This document shows, piece by piece, positions 42,778 to 53,640 of a DNA stretch of 64,000 bases. A program made the translations under genes and the position numbers. The notes under the pieces were generated by a model. The model searched no databases, was not told where the DNA came from, and was given only the letters and a program-made list of their open reading frames with translations. Origin of the DNA: Silybum marianum (lineage: Eukaryota > Streptophyta > Magnoliopsida > Asterales > Asteraceae); assembly GCA_036898165.1 (NCBI GenBank), contig CM072531.1, forward strand, positions 11,574,001-11,638,000, written 5' to 3'. How positions within the stretch are numbered: the stretch's first letter is position 1; the number at the start of each line of letters is the position of its first letter.

Positions 42778-44460
42778 ATGACATCTGTATTTGATTCATT
42801 GAAAAATTTCATTTTAGAATAATCATATAGATTTGTAGGTGCCTTTTTCAGTATTTGACTGTCATTATATCCTAAACCTGCTTTTATGTTGTAAAATTTT
42901 GAATTTTGAGCCTGACTATTTAAAATGTTCAGAGTTTGTTCAGTTTGTCCTATTTTAAAGTTTAAATCTTCTAATTCCTTAATCTTTTTATAAAGATCAA
43001 GTCTCTCTTGATATAGAAAATTCATTTTAACATTCAGAATTTCTTTTTCAGACTTTTCATTTATAATTTCCTTTTGTAAGCTGTCCATTTTTTCTTTTAA
43101 AACAAGTTTTTCTTCATAAACCTTTTTAAGAATCTGTTCAGCTTCTTGACAATTTTCTTTATATATTTGACTTTCAGCTCTGAATTGATTGACCAAAATT
43201 CTTTCACCTTTGATTCTGTTTCTGAGAGTTTCAAATTCAGAAAACATGTTCTGAAATTGATTTTTCATTTCAGAATCTACAGTGTTATGTTCAGAATTTT
43301 GTTCAGAATTTTGTTCACAAGAGTAGTTTATTTCAGAATGTAATTCAGAAGATGAAGAAGATACCTCAGTGTCTTGTTTGTCTTTCTCCTCTGGATCCAT
43401 TTGACACATACAGCAATATGTTGCATAGTGAGCAACTTCTTCATCATCATGTCCATCACTCCAGTTTAACCAGTCCTCTTCATACTTGGTCACTAAACCA
43501 GGATTGAGCTCCTTTTTCTTAGCTAACAGATGCTTCTTCTCATAGTAGCCTAAATTCTTGACTTTTGGCATCTTGCATTGTCTTGGATAATGTCCAGACT
43601 TTCCATAGTTGAAGCATCTTGCTGGTTCAGATGTTTCAGATTTAGCAATTTCTTGACCTTTCTTAGCTCCACTTTCAGATTTAGGTTTATTCTGATATTT
43701 TTGATTGTATCTTTGTGTAAATTGCCTTGTCATAAAAGCAATATTATCATAAATCCTTTTCAGCTTCTCATTTGATTCATCCCCATCACAAACAGTTGTC
43801 TCTGGGATCTCGCACACCTTCTTAGCAGAAATAGTCAGAGAATTATTATACTTCTTGCTTAACAAGGCTACTGTTTCATTTACCTTCTTTTGTTCATTTT
43901 GTCTAGTTTTGATTTTGTCTTCTTGTTGAAACAGAATACCATAGACATCATGAATGGATTTTCTTGATAAATTTCTAATCTATGATAAGTCTCTGTAATA
44001 GATTCATTCTATTTAGACCTGAAGTTCTCATAAGTACCCATACAGATATTTAATCTTTGTGCTTCGGCTTTTGTACTACCATGCATTTGAGCTTCAACTT
44101 CATCCCACATGGCTTTAGCAGATGTTAAGCTATCTACTCTATTGAATATCTCATTAGGAATAGCCATTGTAAGAAGAGTTAATGCCCTTTTGTCAACTTT
44201 AGCTTGAGCTTTCTCAGTGGTGCTGTACATACCTGGGCTTTTCTTTATTCTTGACGCCAGTATTTCAGGAGTAGATTCAGTTCTAGAACTGCTGGAATTT
44301 CAATAAAGACCTCTAGTGGGCCATTTGTGATTGATTGCATTAAAGCGTCATCTATGTTATCCAAAAATTGAATCATCCTGATTCTCCATTGATGATATTC
44401 TCCCAAGAAAAGAGTTGGTGGTTTAGTTTCAGATCCGATTGAGACAATTTCTTTAGACAT
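42753..44460 (-). pseudogene. C5 gag
   Basis: The ATG at 44460 gives MSKEIVSIGSETKPPTLFLG, then HQWRIRMIQFLDN, parallel to C2 and C7 gag starts. The core continues in another frame (44230-44009: AIPNEIFNRVDSLTSAKAMW). An open 370-codon piece (43865-42753) carries the knuckle CFNYGKSGHYPRQC, in which the second Cys is Tyr, followed by a long coiled coil (EEKLVLKEKMDSLQKEIINE). Breaks lie near 44240 and 43870-44000. Confidence 0.85.
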
Positions 44461-44578
44461 CTTTGATTGTTAGAAGATCGAGATTCACCTGATTTGAATT
44501 TGAAATTTATCGATCAAGAACACCAAGAACTGTCAGATCCGACAATTCTTTCACAAATCTTCAAGAACAGATGAATTG

Positions 44579-44590
44579 TCTCTGATACCA
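44579..44590 (-). other. C5 primer binding site
   Basis: TGGTATCAGAGA on the minus strand, two bases from the LTR end. It matches initiator tRNA-Met apart from the last base. The leader to the gag ATG is only about 118 bases. Confidence 0.92.
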
Positions 44591-44592
44591 AT

Positions 44593-44992
44593 TGTTAGGA
44601 CCCAAAACAATCAAGATATAAATAAATGGAAAGATTAGAACAGAAATATGATAGCCAAATGTAATATGTATTGATTGAATGAACAGTATTACAAAATATG
44701 TTTTTACAAGGCTTATGGAAACGTTAGTTCTAACTATCTAACAAACTAACTATTTATACATGACATAGAAAGACTAAAGTAACAATACATTCATAACAAA
44801 CAAGTTCAGAACAGGTTCAGAACTCCTTCAGATCTTCATTAGAAGTGTCTTCAGAACTTCTTCAGAACCTCTTCAGAATATCTTCAGAACTTCTGAAGTT
44901 GACACTTCAGAAGTTTATGCCTTAGGCTTTTCTTCAGATCTTTATATCTTCAGAACCCAGACCCTTTTGAAGCTATTATGATATCTCTATCA
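44593..44992 (-). repeat. C5 5' LTR (400 bp)
   Basis: Same ends as the 3' LTR. It holds eight TTCAGAA and one TTCTGAA within 44802-44960, near the transcript-sense start of the LTR (U3). TATAAATAG lies on the minus strand near 44751-44759. Confidence 0.95.
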
Positions 44993-45355
44993 TTATGGAT
45001 TTTCAGTTTAGATTGTAGATCTTGCAATGCGGTAGTTAATTCATGCATTTGGGCAACAAAGTAATCATAGTTGGAGTGACTTATCTCGGTAGAAGGGTTG
45101 GAGGTGTGAGACTTTGAATCATCATGTGTTTTGGCCATTAGATTTACATCGGCGGGATGCCCATCATGAGATAGATTAGTGACATTCTCCATGAGACTGA
45201 AATGGGCTTGAATTTCTTCTTGATCGTCATCGTTTTGATTGAGCCAATGTTCATCTTCGGCCATGAGAACCTTTCCGGCTTCTCGTTGTTTTGCAAGCAT
45301 GAGTTTGTATGTGAAGTAGTTCTAGTCTTTGACGATTGGTTTCTTGCATTCACGG
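44993..45355 (-). pseudogene. C3 gag, zinc-knuckle half
   Basis: Starts (in + coordinates) with the right TTATG duplication and runs to the second half of a zinc knuckle (HECKKPIVKD, then a stop), followed by KLMLAKQREAGKVLMAEDEH and EEIQAHFSLM. It closely matches C6 47520-47690. It ends at the C6 LTR. Confidence 0.85.
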
Positions 45356-45476
45356 TGTTAGGGTTTAAGTAAGAGTTGTGTCAAAATAAGGAAACCTTGT
45401 ATTATTGTAATTGTGGCAAGTTGATAATGCCTATCTTATAGTTTCCCACATACTTGATACAAATCTAGGATCCACA
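45356..45476 (+). repeat. C6 5' LTR, about 120 bp, probably internally deleted
   Basis: Starts TGTTAGGG and ends GGATCCACA before the PBS. There is no TATA box and the length is under half that of the related C3 LTR, so a deletion is likely. Confidence 0.6.
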
Positions 45477-45478
45477 AT

Positions 45479-45490
45479 TGGTATAGAGCC
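45479..45490 (+). other. C6 primer binding site
   Basis: TGGTATAGAGCC, one base short of TGGTATCAGAGCC. Confidence 0.85.
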
Positions 45491-46455
45491 AACCAATCTG
45501 AGTTTTTGTTTGATTTTAATCGAAATCATGGAAATCTAGGTAAATTTTTCGACTGTTCTTGTTTTTATTTTTTTATCGAGTCTAACCTCAGTAGCTTAAA
45601 TCCATATCTGGTGAACCCAGATTCTTCTCGTCTGTCTGTGTTTTTATCAAGTCAAAATACAGAAGCTTTAATCAATTTCTTTTTAAACCCAATTATGTTG
45701 CTTTCTGTCGATTTTTGTTCTCTATGCTTTGGTTGTTTATTAATTTCGAACTAATCTGTGTTTTTTTTATACAAGAAACCTGTTCTTATTTATATATCGA
45801 ACCCTTCATCCTGTTATCGAATTCATATAACTCGAGAAGTTTCTTCAACCAGTTTATCGAATTCTAAAGTTTTTAAAATTAAATTATTTGCGTTTATTTT
45901 GGGTTACTTTTGCTGTTTTTTAAAAATAGAAAACTCAGGATCTAGTGATTCATGCAGCTTTTCTGGTTAGAGAATTCTCAAGTAAACATCATAAATCTTA
46001 GTAAGTTTGCTTTAAACTTAATTGAGAAAATTGTAAACCCGAGAACTTAGCTCTTCTTGTCGACAAAAAGACTAGATAACTTCTGTTACTCTAGATCTTT
46101 TTAGTCAAAAATCTTTCGTTCTTTCTTTCTGATTTATCGATTAAAGAAAAATCAGGATTCGATATATCTAAATTCTTCTCGACTCTCTTTAGGTCGACAT
46201 CTCTTTCTCGAATTTCATCAAACAGTTTTTCTCGAGTCTTAGTAACCCAACAAAATTTTTTGTCGGATCCGCTTAAGTCGACATCCCTACTTATCGAGTT
46301 CGTGTAACCCGACATAAAGTTTTGTCGCACCAGCTTAACCCGATATAAATTATTATTCCACCCTAGTCAGTCGAGATAAATTTTACCCACGTCCATAGAA
46401 ATCTTAGAATTTTTTCCAAAACTCATTAATCGAGATCAAATCAAAATCAAGTGCA
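45491..46455 (+). other. C6 leader with TCGA/GACAT dyads
   Basis: A leader of nearly 1 kb, long for copia. It is dotted with TATCGA, CTCGA and GTCGACAT. Two dyads, CAACAAAATTTTTTGTCG (about 46249) and CGACATAAAGTTTTGTCG (46310-46327), sit in a repeat of about 66 bp with TAACCC before and GCTTAA after. No gene is seen. Confidence 0.65.
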
Positions 46456-48034
46456 ATGACTACACACGAAGCCATGGCTGTCGGTTCAGACACAAAACAC
46501 CCAATTCTCTTCCGGGGAGAATATCTGCAATGGAAATATCGTTTTCTCGACTTTGTTGAAAGACATGACTATGCGGAAGAAATTATGCTTTCCATCACTG
46601 AAGGACCACCACCTGTCCTGTATCATGAACTTCCCGCAATGCCAAACAATGAACCACCTCTCCGCCTAGACAAGAGATAAAGCCGAAGTCAAAATGCAGT
46701 GATGCTGAAACTCGAATAGCAAAAGGCGATCAACTTGCACGTTCTTACCTACTACTCAGCATCCCGAATGAAATCTACATGAGTATTGATATTCATAAAA
46801 GACAACGAAAGGGATGTAGGAATAAATCGAGAAGTTCATGCTTGGGACGAAGATTGGAACCCAAATGAAGATCACAAACTGCATCACTCAGTACGAAGAA
46901 TTCAAAGCCAAAGAGGATGAAAGTCTTATAGATACCTACACTCGCTTTGTTTACTTAGTAAATGAACTACGCAAAAATGAAATCCGTAAGTCAAAGATCG
47001 AGAACAACGTGAAATTTGTTAGCAATCTTCAACCCGAATGGCACCGATTTGCCAATCAAATTAAACATAGCAAATTTCTCGCAGAACCCGATCTTCACGA
47101 AGTATACGACACCTTGAAACAAGACGAAGAGGATGTTCTAGAAGTAATGGAGGCCAATAACAAACTCAAGAAGCCTTCCGACTCAATCGCACTTGTGGCC
47201 GAAGAAGAGACACTCCCATTACGAAGCATCCCACATGATAACTTGCCAGAATTGGAAAACGAAGAATTTGATGATCCCGAGATAGCCCAATTTCAACAAC
47301 AATGTGTTCTTCTCAATCAATCCTTCCAACGCAAATTCTCTCGTCGTCTCAACTCCAACCAACAAAGATATGCTTCCGGACCAAAGAATTTCGAGCAAAA
47401 AGTAATATTCGAACAAAAGCCAAGAAGAGATGAAAAGCGTCCACCGGGAAAATCTGAAGACAAGTTTAAAGGAGAGATGAGCTTGTGCTATAACTCTGGC
47501 AAGTCTGGTCATTATGCACACGAATGCAATAAGCCAATTGTCAAAGATGCTAATTATTTCGCTTACAAACTAATGCTTGCTAAACAAGAAGAAACCGACA
47601 AAGTTCTCATGGCGGAAGATGAACACTGGCTACATCATGATGACAATGAACCAGATGAGGAAATCCAAGCTCACTTCAGTCTGATGGCTTATTCTGATCC
47701 CTCTGGTGAAGATTCATCATCTCATGCTTCCGACTACACACCCGAGGTAAGTCATTCTGACTATGATAATTTTGTTGCGCAAATGAATGATTTAATGATA
47801 CAATTGCATGAATTACAATCTAAGTTGAAAACCGAAAAAGTCTTGGTTTCCAACTTAGAAGCACGTCTAGAAAATAATCATAACCAACTTCTAATTGCAA
47901 TGTCCGAACTTGCCAACTATAAGAGTGATGTTCAAAACTTACAAACGGAAAAGACTGTTTTTAAAACTGAGAATTTAGACCTTAAACAACAAATTTTAGA
48001 TATCAAGACACGACTTGACAAATCTGAACGTTAG
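46456..48034 (+). pseudogene. C6 gag
   Basis: The ATG at 46456 starts MTTHEAMAVGSDTKHPILFR, then EYLQWKYRFLDFVERHDYAE. A stop at about 46678 and a frame change follow. The second piece (46838-48034) is open for 398 codons: YTRFVYLVNELRKNEIRKSK, FVSNLQPEWHRFANQIK, the knuckle CYNSGKSGHYAHEC (second Cys changed to Ser), AEDEHWL and a helical tail. This is the particle-forming protein of the element. It is the best-preserved gag core in the window. Confidence 0.85.
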
Positions 48035-49493
48035 GCTGAATACTTTTCATCACAATATGAATTTGCCACTACTCAAAGAAACGATCTTTTAAACAAACTC
48101 AAGGACTTAGAACTTAAACTTTACAAATTGGGTCAATCCGAACAACCAATTCATTTAAATGCTACAAAAGAGTTATGTTCGAGACCGGGCCTAGGTTTTG
48201 AAAATCCCAAATATTTAGCAAAGGCCTTATATAACACTCTAACTCTTTATAAATTTGAATATCTAGATCTTGGTCCAGATTATAAAATTCAATTTATGAA
48301 GACTTCTATTAAAGTCGAGAGACTGGAAGATTTGAATAGGAAGAACAAGAAATTTCATCAAATTCCTTTCTGCTATCTAAAGGAAGTAGAAATGGACTCT
48401 TCAAAAGGATCTCTTCCAATTAATTACTTTCCTTCCTATACCGATGAAGAACTTCACACAGAGCCACCAAACTTTAAACCTTACATTTCCCACCTTATTT
48501 TTGGAAAAGAAAATTATTCAACTGCAAAAGGCGTTGGAATCTGAACGTTCTTCATCGGAAAAGGAAAAAGAGGCATTAATCACCAAAATCCAAATTTTAC
48601 TACACAAAGGTTTACAATCTCAAAACCTCGAAGTTGACACAGCTTCAAATAATTCTTCCTGTAAAGCATTTGTTAGCTCATATTTGGATGATTGTGATTT
48701 TTCAACAATAAGATTGATCTTAACTATTGTCCTCCCAAACACAAATCTTCCCTCGCTCCTGAACAAATGGATCAGGAGTTGGACGAACTTGAGAACATCA
48801 ATCTTTCTAAACATAACTCCAGAGGGTGTTCAAATGTTTCGGTTGACGTATTTGACTTCAATCCTATTCTTCCAAGCCATGAGAAATTTGTAGATAAAGG
48901 CAAGAAACCCATTGAAATGGTCCAAATTCCTAATGTTGAGAATGAATGCTCCACTAGTTCTTCACAACCCAACTAATCTCAACAAAAGGAACGAACCAAT
49001 TTTTCAGAAAAGACTAAATCTCAACAAACTAAAAATGCTAATAAACGTCTGTTTCATGTTTCAGCGTTACTCCCTCTAAAGCATACACAAGTTTGGATTG
49101 AAAAAGGCGCAAATCAAGCAAAGTCTACATTCCACAATAAGAGAGACAATTTTAATATCAAAAACACAAATCATAGTTTTAAATTTCCAGTTACTATTCA
49201 TTATGTTCGACATTTAATTCAGTTTTCAAGAAATAAAATTTGTTGCTCAAATTTTGGTGCGAATGACTTTGGGCGCTTAAATTCTTTTTGTTACGATTAC
49301 TATTCTGATATGCATAATTCATACAATTATCTTCAAGTCAATACTTTTCCGAATTATCCGATTTATAAATAGGTTCCAAAGAGGCCCTTGATTATGGCAC
49401 TTAAGTCCCAATACAAATGGGTACCAAAGGTTGCAAAGTCAACTAACCCCGAAGGACCCATTTACAAATGAGTACCTAAATCTACCTGATTTT
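48035..49493 (+). pseudogene. C6 gag-to-protease spacer
   Basis: Pieces in changing frames: SRPGLGFENPKYLAKALYNT (about 48180-48240, the GLGF segment of the lineage), QVWIEKGANQAKSTFHNK (about 49090), and three WVP or VPK phrases just before protease. It contains Lys/Glu-rich and Asn-rich sequence with many frame breaks. Confidence 0.65.
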
Positions 49494-50295
49494 TTGCATG
49501 ACGGTCATGTGTGATACTTAGATTCTGGATGCTCTAAATACATGACTAGTAAAAGAGAGCTTCTCGCTAATTACATCGAAAAACATGGCGGCACTGTGCG
49601 CTTCGGGAACAACCATTTCTCACCAATCAGAGGATACGGAGACATCATTAACAATAATCTCACAATCTCCAAAGTATCATATGTTCAAGGCCTTAGTCAC
49701 AACCTGCTAAGGATTGGTCAATTCTATGATAAAGAACTTGAGGTGAATTTTCGTTCCGAGAGATGTTGCGTTAGAACCTATGAAGGAAATGAGATATTAG
49801 TCGGATCTCGCAAGTCAAATCCCTACACCATCGATCTGTAAAAAGTTGAAACACCATATGTTTGCCTAGTCTCCAACGTCTCAAATGACAAAAAATGGTT
49901 GTGGCATCGCCGAGTCTCCCACTTGAACTTCAACGATATCAGTAAACGCGCAAGTGGAGGGTTAGTCACCGGTTTACCGAAGATTAAATTTGAAAAGACT
50001 CACTTATGTGGTGCTTGCGCGCGAGATGAGCAAAATGAAGAAAGTTTCACGTAATCCCAAAGTGGAACACAACACGACTCGTCCTCTTCAGGTTATTCAC
50101 ATGGATTTGTGTCGCCCAAAGCGAACTCAAAGCATTCACGACAAGAAGTACGTTATTGTTATCAAAAGATGAAGCCCCCAGACAACCATTTTCTTCTTGA
50201 AGAACATTCAAGTTAAATTGGAGCTTTCCGCCCAAACGCTTCGCACGGATAATGGAACCAAGTTCAAGAACCACACGCTCAACACATTCCTCACC
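49494..50295 (+). pseudogene. C6 protease and integrase N-terminal part
   Basis: The protease motif YLDSGCSKYMTS keeps DSG but is preceded by a TGA in place of the usual Trp. The gag-pre-integrase segment is LTISKVSYVQGLSHNLLRIG. The integrase zinc region is WLWHRRVSHLNF and HLCGAC, then MDLCRP and RTDNGTKFKN. About 50 bases around the DEFSRYTW-type segment are missing near 50170. Confidence 0.75.
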
Positions 50296-51470
50296 TCAGT
50301 TGGTATTTCTCATACATTCTCCGCGGCTCGAACTCCACAATAGAAGGGTGTGGTCGAACGACGTAACCGTACGTTGATCAAAGCTGCTCGCACCATGCTT
50401 GCTCAGTCCCAATTACCACAACATCTTTAGGTCGAAGTCGTCAATACCGCTTGCTACACCCAAAATCGTTCAATCATCAACAAGCGGTTTACCAAAACCC
50501 CTTATGAATTGATCAACAAACGCATTACTTTCATATATCATGTCCTAAAGAGGATCGTTGGAAACTTCACACCAAAGCTGACGAAGAATACTTTCTCGGC
50601 TATTCTCCAACCGCATCTGCCTATCGGTTCTATATCAAGCATGCAAGATGTGTCACAGAAAACGTCAATGTTCAATTCGATACAATGGCCGAAATGGCTC
50701 CCTAACCTAACAGTTCTGGCCCCATACTTACTGGCGTATTAGCTTCCGAACACCTCAGTTCGGAACCTGTTCCTAACCCGTCTCATCCAAATCAAGCCTC
50801 CACGTCCAAAAAACGCCTCTTCAGATTTGGATGATTTATTCAAGCATTTCTACTCAGACCGTTTCTGACCATTTACTGAAATTCCGAAACCCATCTCTCC
50901 ACCTAACATGGAAGTTGGCGAGACCACGACTCTTTCTGGATCGCCCTAATCTACGAAAACCGTCTCACCTGCTGCCACTCCAAGTACATCTGCATTACCT
51001 GAAACTGCTTCCTCAAAACATAAATACAAATCCAGTTGCCCCCATAAATACAAACCCATCTCCAACGTACCCACTTCCTCAAAACCTAATTACTTCACCT
51101 ACGTATCCGGAACCGGCATCCTCTCCCCCACCAACAAATCCCACTCCAAAGGATGTTTCAAGTTCTACTCGTTCTCCCGAAGTGGCTCCAACCTTAGAAT
51201 CGGTTCAAGATCTTCCACTTGGCACTTTTGTGGATGACAATCCCGATCTCACGTCACTCTAACCGCTTCCTCATTCTCATTATTGGATCTGATCTCACCT
51301 ACCCGATCAGATTATTTGAGACCCTTCAAAGCCAGTCACAACGAGATCTGCCTCGACCAACGATTGTCTGTTCTCTTCCATCCTAAGCAAAACCATCATT
51401 GGCACCGAATGGATCTTCAAGAATAAACAAGACGATAATGGAATTGTCATACGTAACAAAGCAAGACTTG
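50296..51470 (+). repeat. C6 pol duplication 1, unit 1
   Basis: Covers integrase from SVGISHTFS through the linker to the start of RT (RNKARLV), then restarts at SVGISHTFS in unit 2. Offset 1175. It contains a stop in place of QQN and an internal deletion of about 36 bp near 50540. Confidence 0.85.
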
Positions 51471-52731
51471 TCAGTTGGTATTTCTCATACATTCTCTGTG
51501 GCTTGAACTCTACAACAGAATGGTGTGGTCGAACGACATAACCGTACGTTGGTCAAAGCTGCTCGCACCATTCTTGCTCATTCCAAATTACCACACCATC
51601 TTTGGGTCGAAGCCGTCAATACCGCTTGCTGCACCCAAAACCGTTCAATCATCAACAAGCAGTTTACCAAAACCCCTTATGAATTGATCAACAAACGCGT
51701 TACTTCCATATATCATGTCCATACGTTTGGTGATCGTTGCTTTAATCTGAATTACAAAGAGGATCTTGGAAAACTTCACACCAAAGCTGATGAAGCATAC
51801 TTTCTCGGCTATTCTCCAAACGCATCTGCCTATCGGGTCTATATGAAGGATGCAAGATGTATCACAGAAAGCGTCAATGTTCAATTCGATACAATGGCCG
51901 AAATAGCTCCCAAACCTAAAAGTTCTGGCCCCGCACTTACTGGCGTATTAGCTTCCGAACACCTCAGTCCGGAACCTGTTCCTAACCCGTCTCATCTAAA
52001 TCAAGCCTCCACGTCCAAAAACGCCTCTTCAGATTTGAATGATTTATTCGAACATTTCTACTCAGACTATTTCGAACCATATAATGAATTTCTGAAACCC
52101 ATCACTCCAGCAAACATGGAAGTTGGCGAGACCACGACTCTTTCTGGACCGCCCTTATCTACGGAAACCGTCTCACCTGCTGCCACTCCAAGTACATCTG
52201 CATTACCTGAAACTGCTCATACCCCCAATGACAGCATCGGAATCACAAATCCAGTTGCCCCCATAAATACAAACCCACCTCCAACGTACCCACTTCCTCA
52301 AAACCTAATTAATTCACCTACGTATCCGGAACGGGCATCCTCTCATCCACCAACGAGTCCCACTCCAAAGGATGTTTCAAGTTCTACTCGTCCTCCCGAA
52401 GTGGTTCCAGCCTTAGAATCGGTTCAAGATCTTCCATTTGGCACTTTTGTGGATGACAATCCCGACCTCACGTCACTCCAACCGCTTCCTCATTCTCATA
52501 AATGGATCCGATCTCACCCATCGGATCAGATTACTTGAGACCCTTCAAAGCCAGTCACAACGAGATCTGCCTCGACCAACGATTGCCTGTTTTCTTCCTT
52601 CCAAAGCAAAATCAAACCCAAAATGATTGAAGAAGCCCTGTCTGATCCAGATTGGATTGTGGCTATGCAGGAAGAACTCAATCAGTTTAAAAGTCTGAAA
52701 GTATGGCGCCTCGCTCCCCGCCCAAAGCACA
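51471..52731 (+). repeat. C6 pol duplication, unit 2 (open frame 51525-52538)
   Basis: A second copy of the integrase C-terminal half and linker, open for 337 codons: MVERHNRTLVKAARTILAHS, YFLGYSPNASAYRVYMKDAR, then a Pro/Thr/Ser linker (TPSTSALPETAHTPNDS). The catalytic Glu region has GVVER. It ends at the start of RT (KVWRLAPRPK) and jumps back to the ASAYRVY segment. Confidence 0.85.
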
Positions 52732-53640
52732 AAACGCGTCTGCGTATCGGGTCTATGTGAAGGATGCAAGATGTGTCACAGAAAGCGTCAATGTTCAATT
52801 CTATACAATGGCCGAAATGGCTCCCGAACCTAAAAGTTCTGGCCCCACACTTACTGGCGTATTAGCTTCCGAACACCTCAGTCCAGAACCTGTTCCTAAC
52901 CCGTCTCATCCAAATCAAGCCTCCACGTCCAAAAACGCCTCTTCAGATTTGGATGATTTATTCGAGCATTTCTACTCAGACTATTTCAGATCATATACTG
53001 AAATTCTGAAACCCATCAGTCCACCAAACATGGAAGTTGGCGAGACAACGACTCTTTCTGGCCTCCCTTATCTACGGAAACCATCTCACCTGCTGCCACT
53101 CCAGGTACATCTGCATTACCTGAAACTGCTGAAACCCCCAATGACAACATCGGAATCACAAATCCAGTTGCCCCCATAAATACAACCCACCTCCAACGGA
53201 CCCACTTCCTCAAACCTAATTAATTCACCTACGTATTCGGAAACGGCATCCTCTCCCCTACCAACGAATCCCACTCCAAAGGACGTTTCAAGTGCTACTC
53301 GTCCTCCCGAAGTGGCTCCAGCCATAGAATCGGTTCAAGATCTTCCACTTGGCACTTTTGTGGATGACAATCCCGACCTAACGTCACTCCAATCGCTTCC
53401 TCATTCTCATAAATGGATCCGATCTCACCCACCCGATTAGATTATTTGAGACCCTTCAAAGCAAGTCACAATGAGATCTGCCTCGACCAATGATTGCCTG
53501 TTCTCTTCCTTCCTAAGCAAAATCAAACCCAAAACAATTGACGAAGCCAAGTTTGATCCAAATTGGATTGTGGCTATGCAGGAAGAACTCAATCAGTTTG
53601 AAAGTATGGCGCCTCGTTCCCCGACCAAAGAACAAAATCA
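52732..53640 (+). repeat. C6 pol duplication 2, unit 3
   Basis: Third, shorter copy starting at ASAYRVYVKDARC (matches 51818 onwards, offset 914). It runs through the linker into the RT that continues. The junction shares CAAA with the donor position. Confidence 0.85.

Larger units (their letters stand above)
31798..44992 (-). mobile_element. C5: complete SIRE-like Ty1/copia element, 13.2 kb
   Basis: Flanked by a perfect 5-bp TSD. Minus-strand order: 5' LTR (44992-44593), PBS, gag, protease-integrase (41474-40182), linker, RT-RNase H (39654-38103), an 830-bp spacer with purine tracts, the post-pol gene (37117-32241), a weak PPT and the 3' LTR (32168-31798). The LTRs differ at about 4-5% of sites by eye plus a 29-bp length difference, so it is younger than C2. 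Coding lesions are few compared with its neighbours. Confidence 0.95.
24331..45355 (-). mobile_element. C3: Ty1/copia SIRE-like element, 3' two-thirds, host of C4 and C5
   Basis: On the minus strand the order is gag zinc-knuckle half (45355), gag spacer, C5 insertion, protease, integrase, then C4 remnant, post-pol frame, PPT and 3' LTR (24331-24595). RT and RNase H are absent, lost by deletion at 28937/28938. The 5' part (gag start, 5' LTR) is not present because C6 begins at 45356. It is related to, but not the same family as, C6. Confidence 0.8.

Noticed and set aside
44802..44960. Heat-shock elements in the C5 LTR, as known for some stress-activated copia elements
   Set aside because: TTCAGAA has one base between TTC and GAA, not the two needed for nTTCnnGAAn.
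46091..46330. 79-codon minus-strand frame in the C6 leader
   Set aside because: It arises from the TCGA/GACAT repeat composition; no start context or homology.
52732..53640. A separate inserted element between C6 integrase and RT
   Set aside because: The sequence is a copy of C6's own integrase-linker segment, so tandem duplication is simpler.
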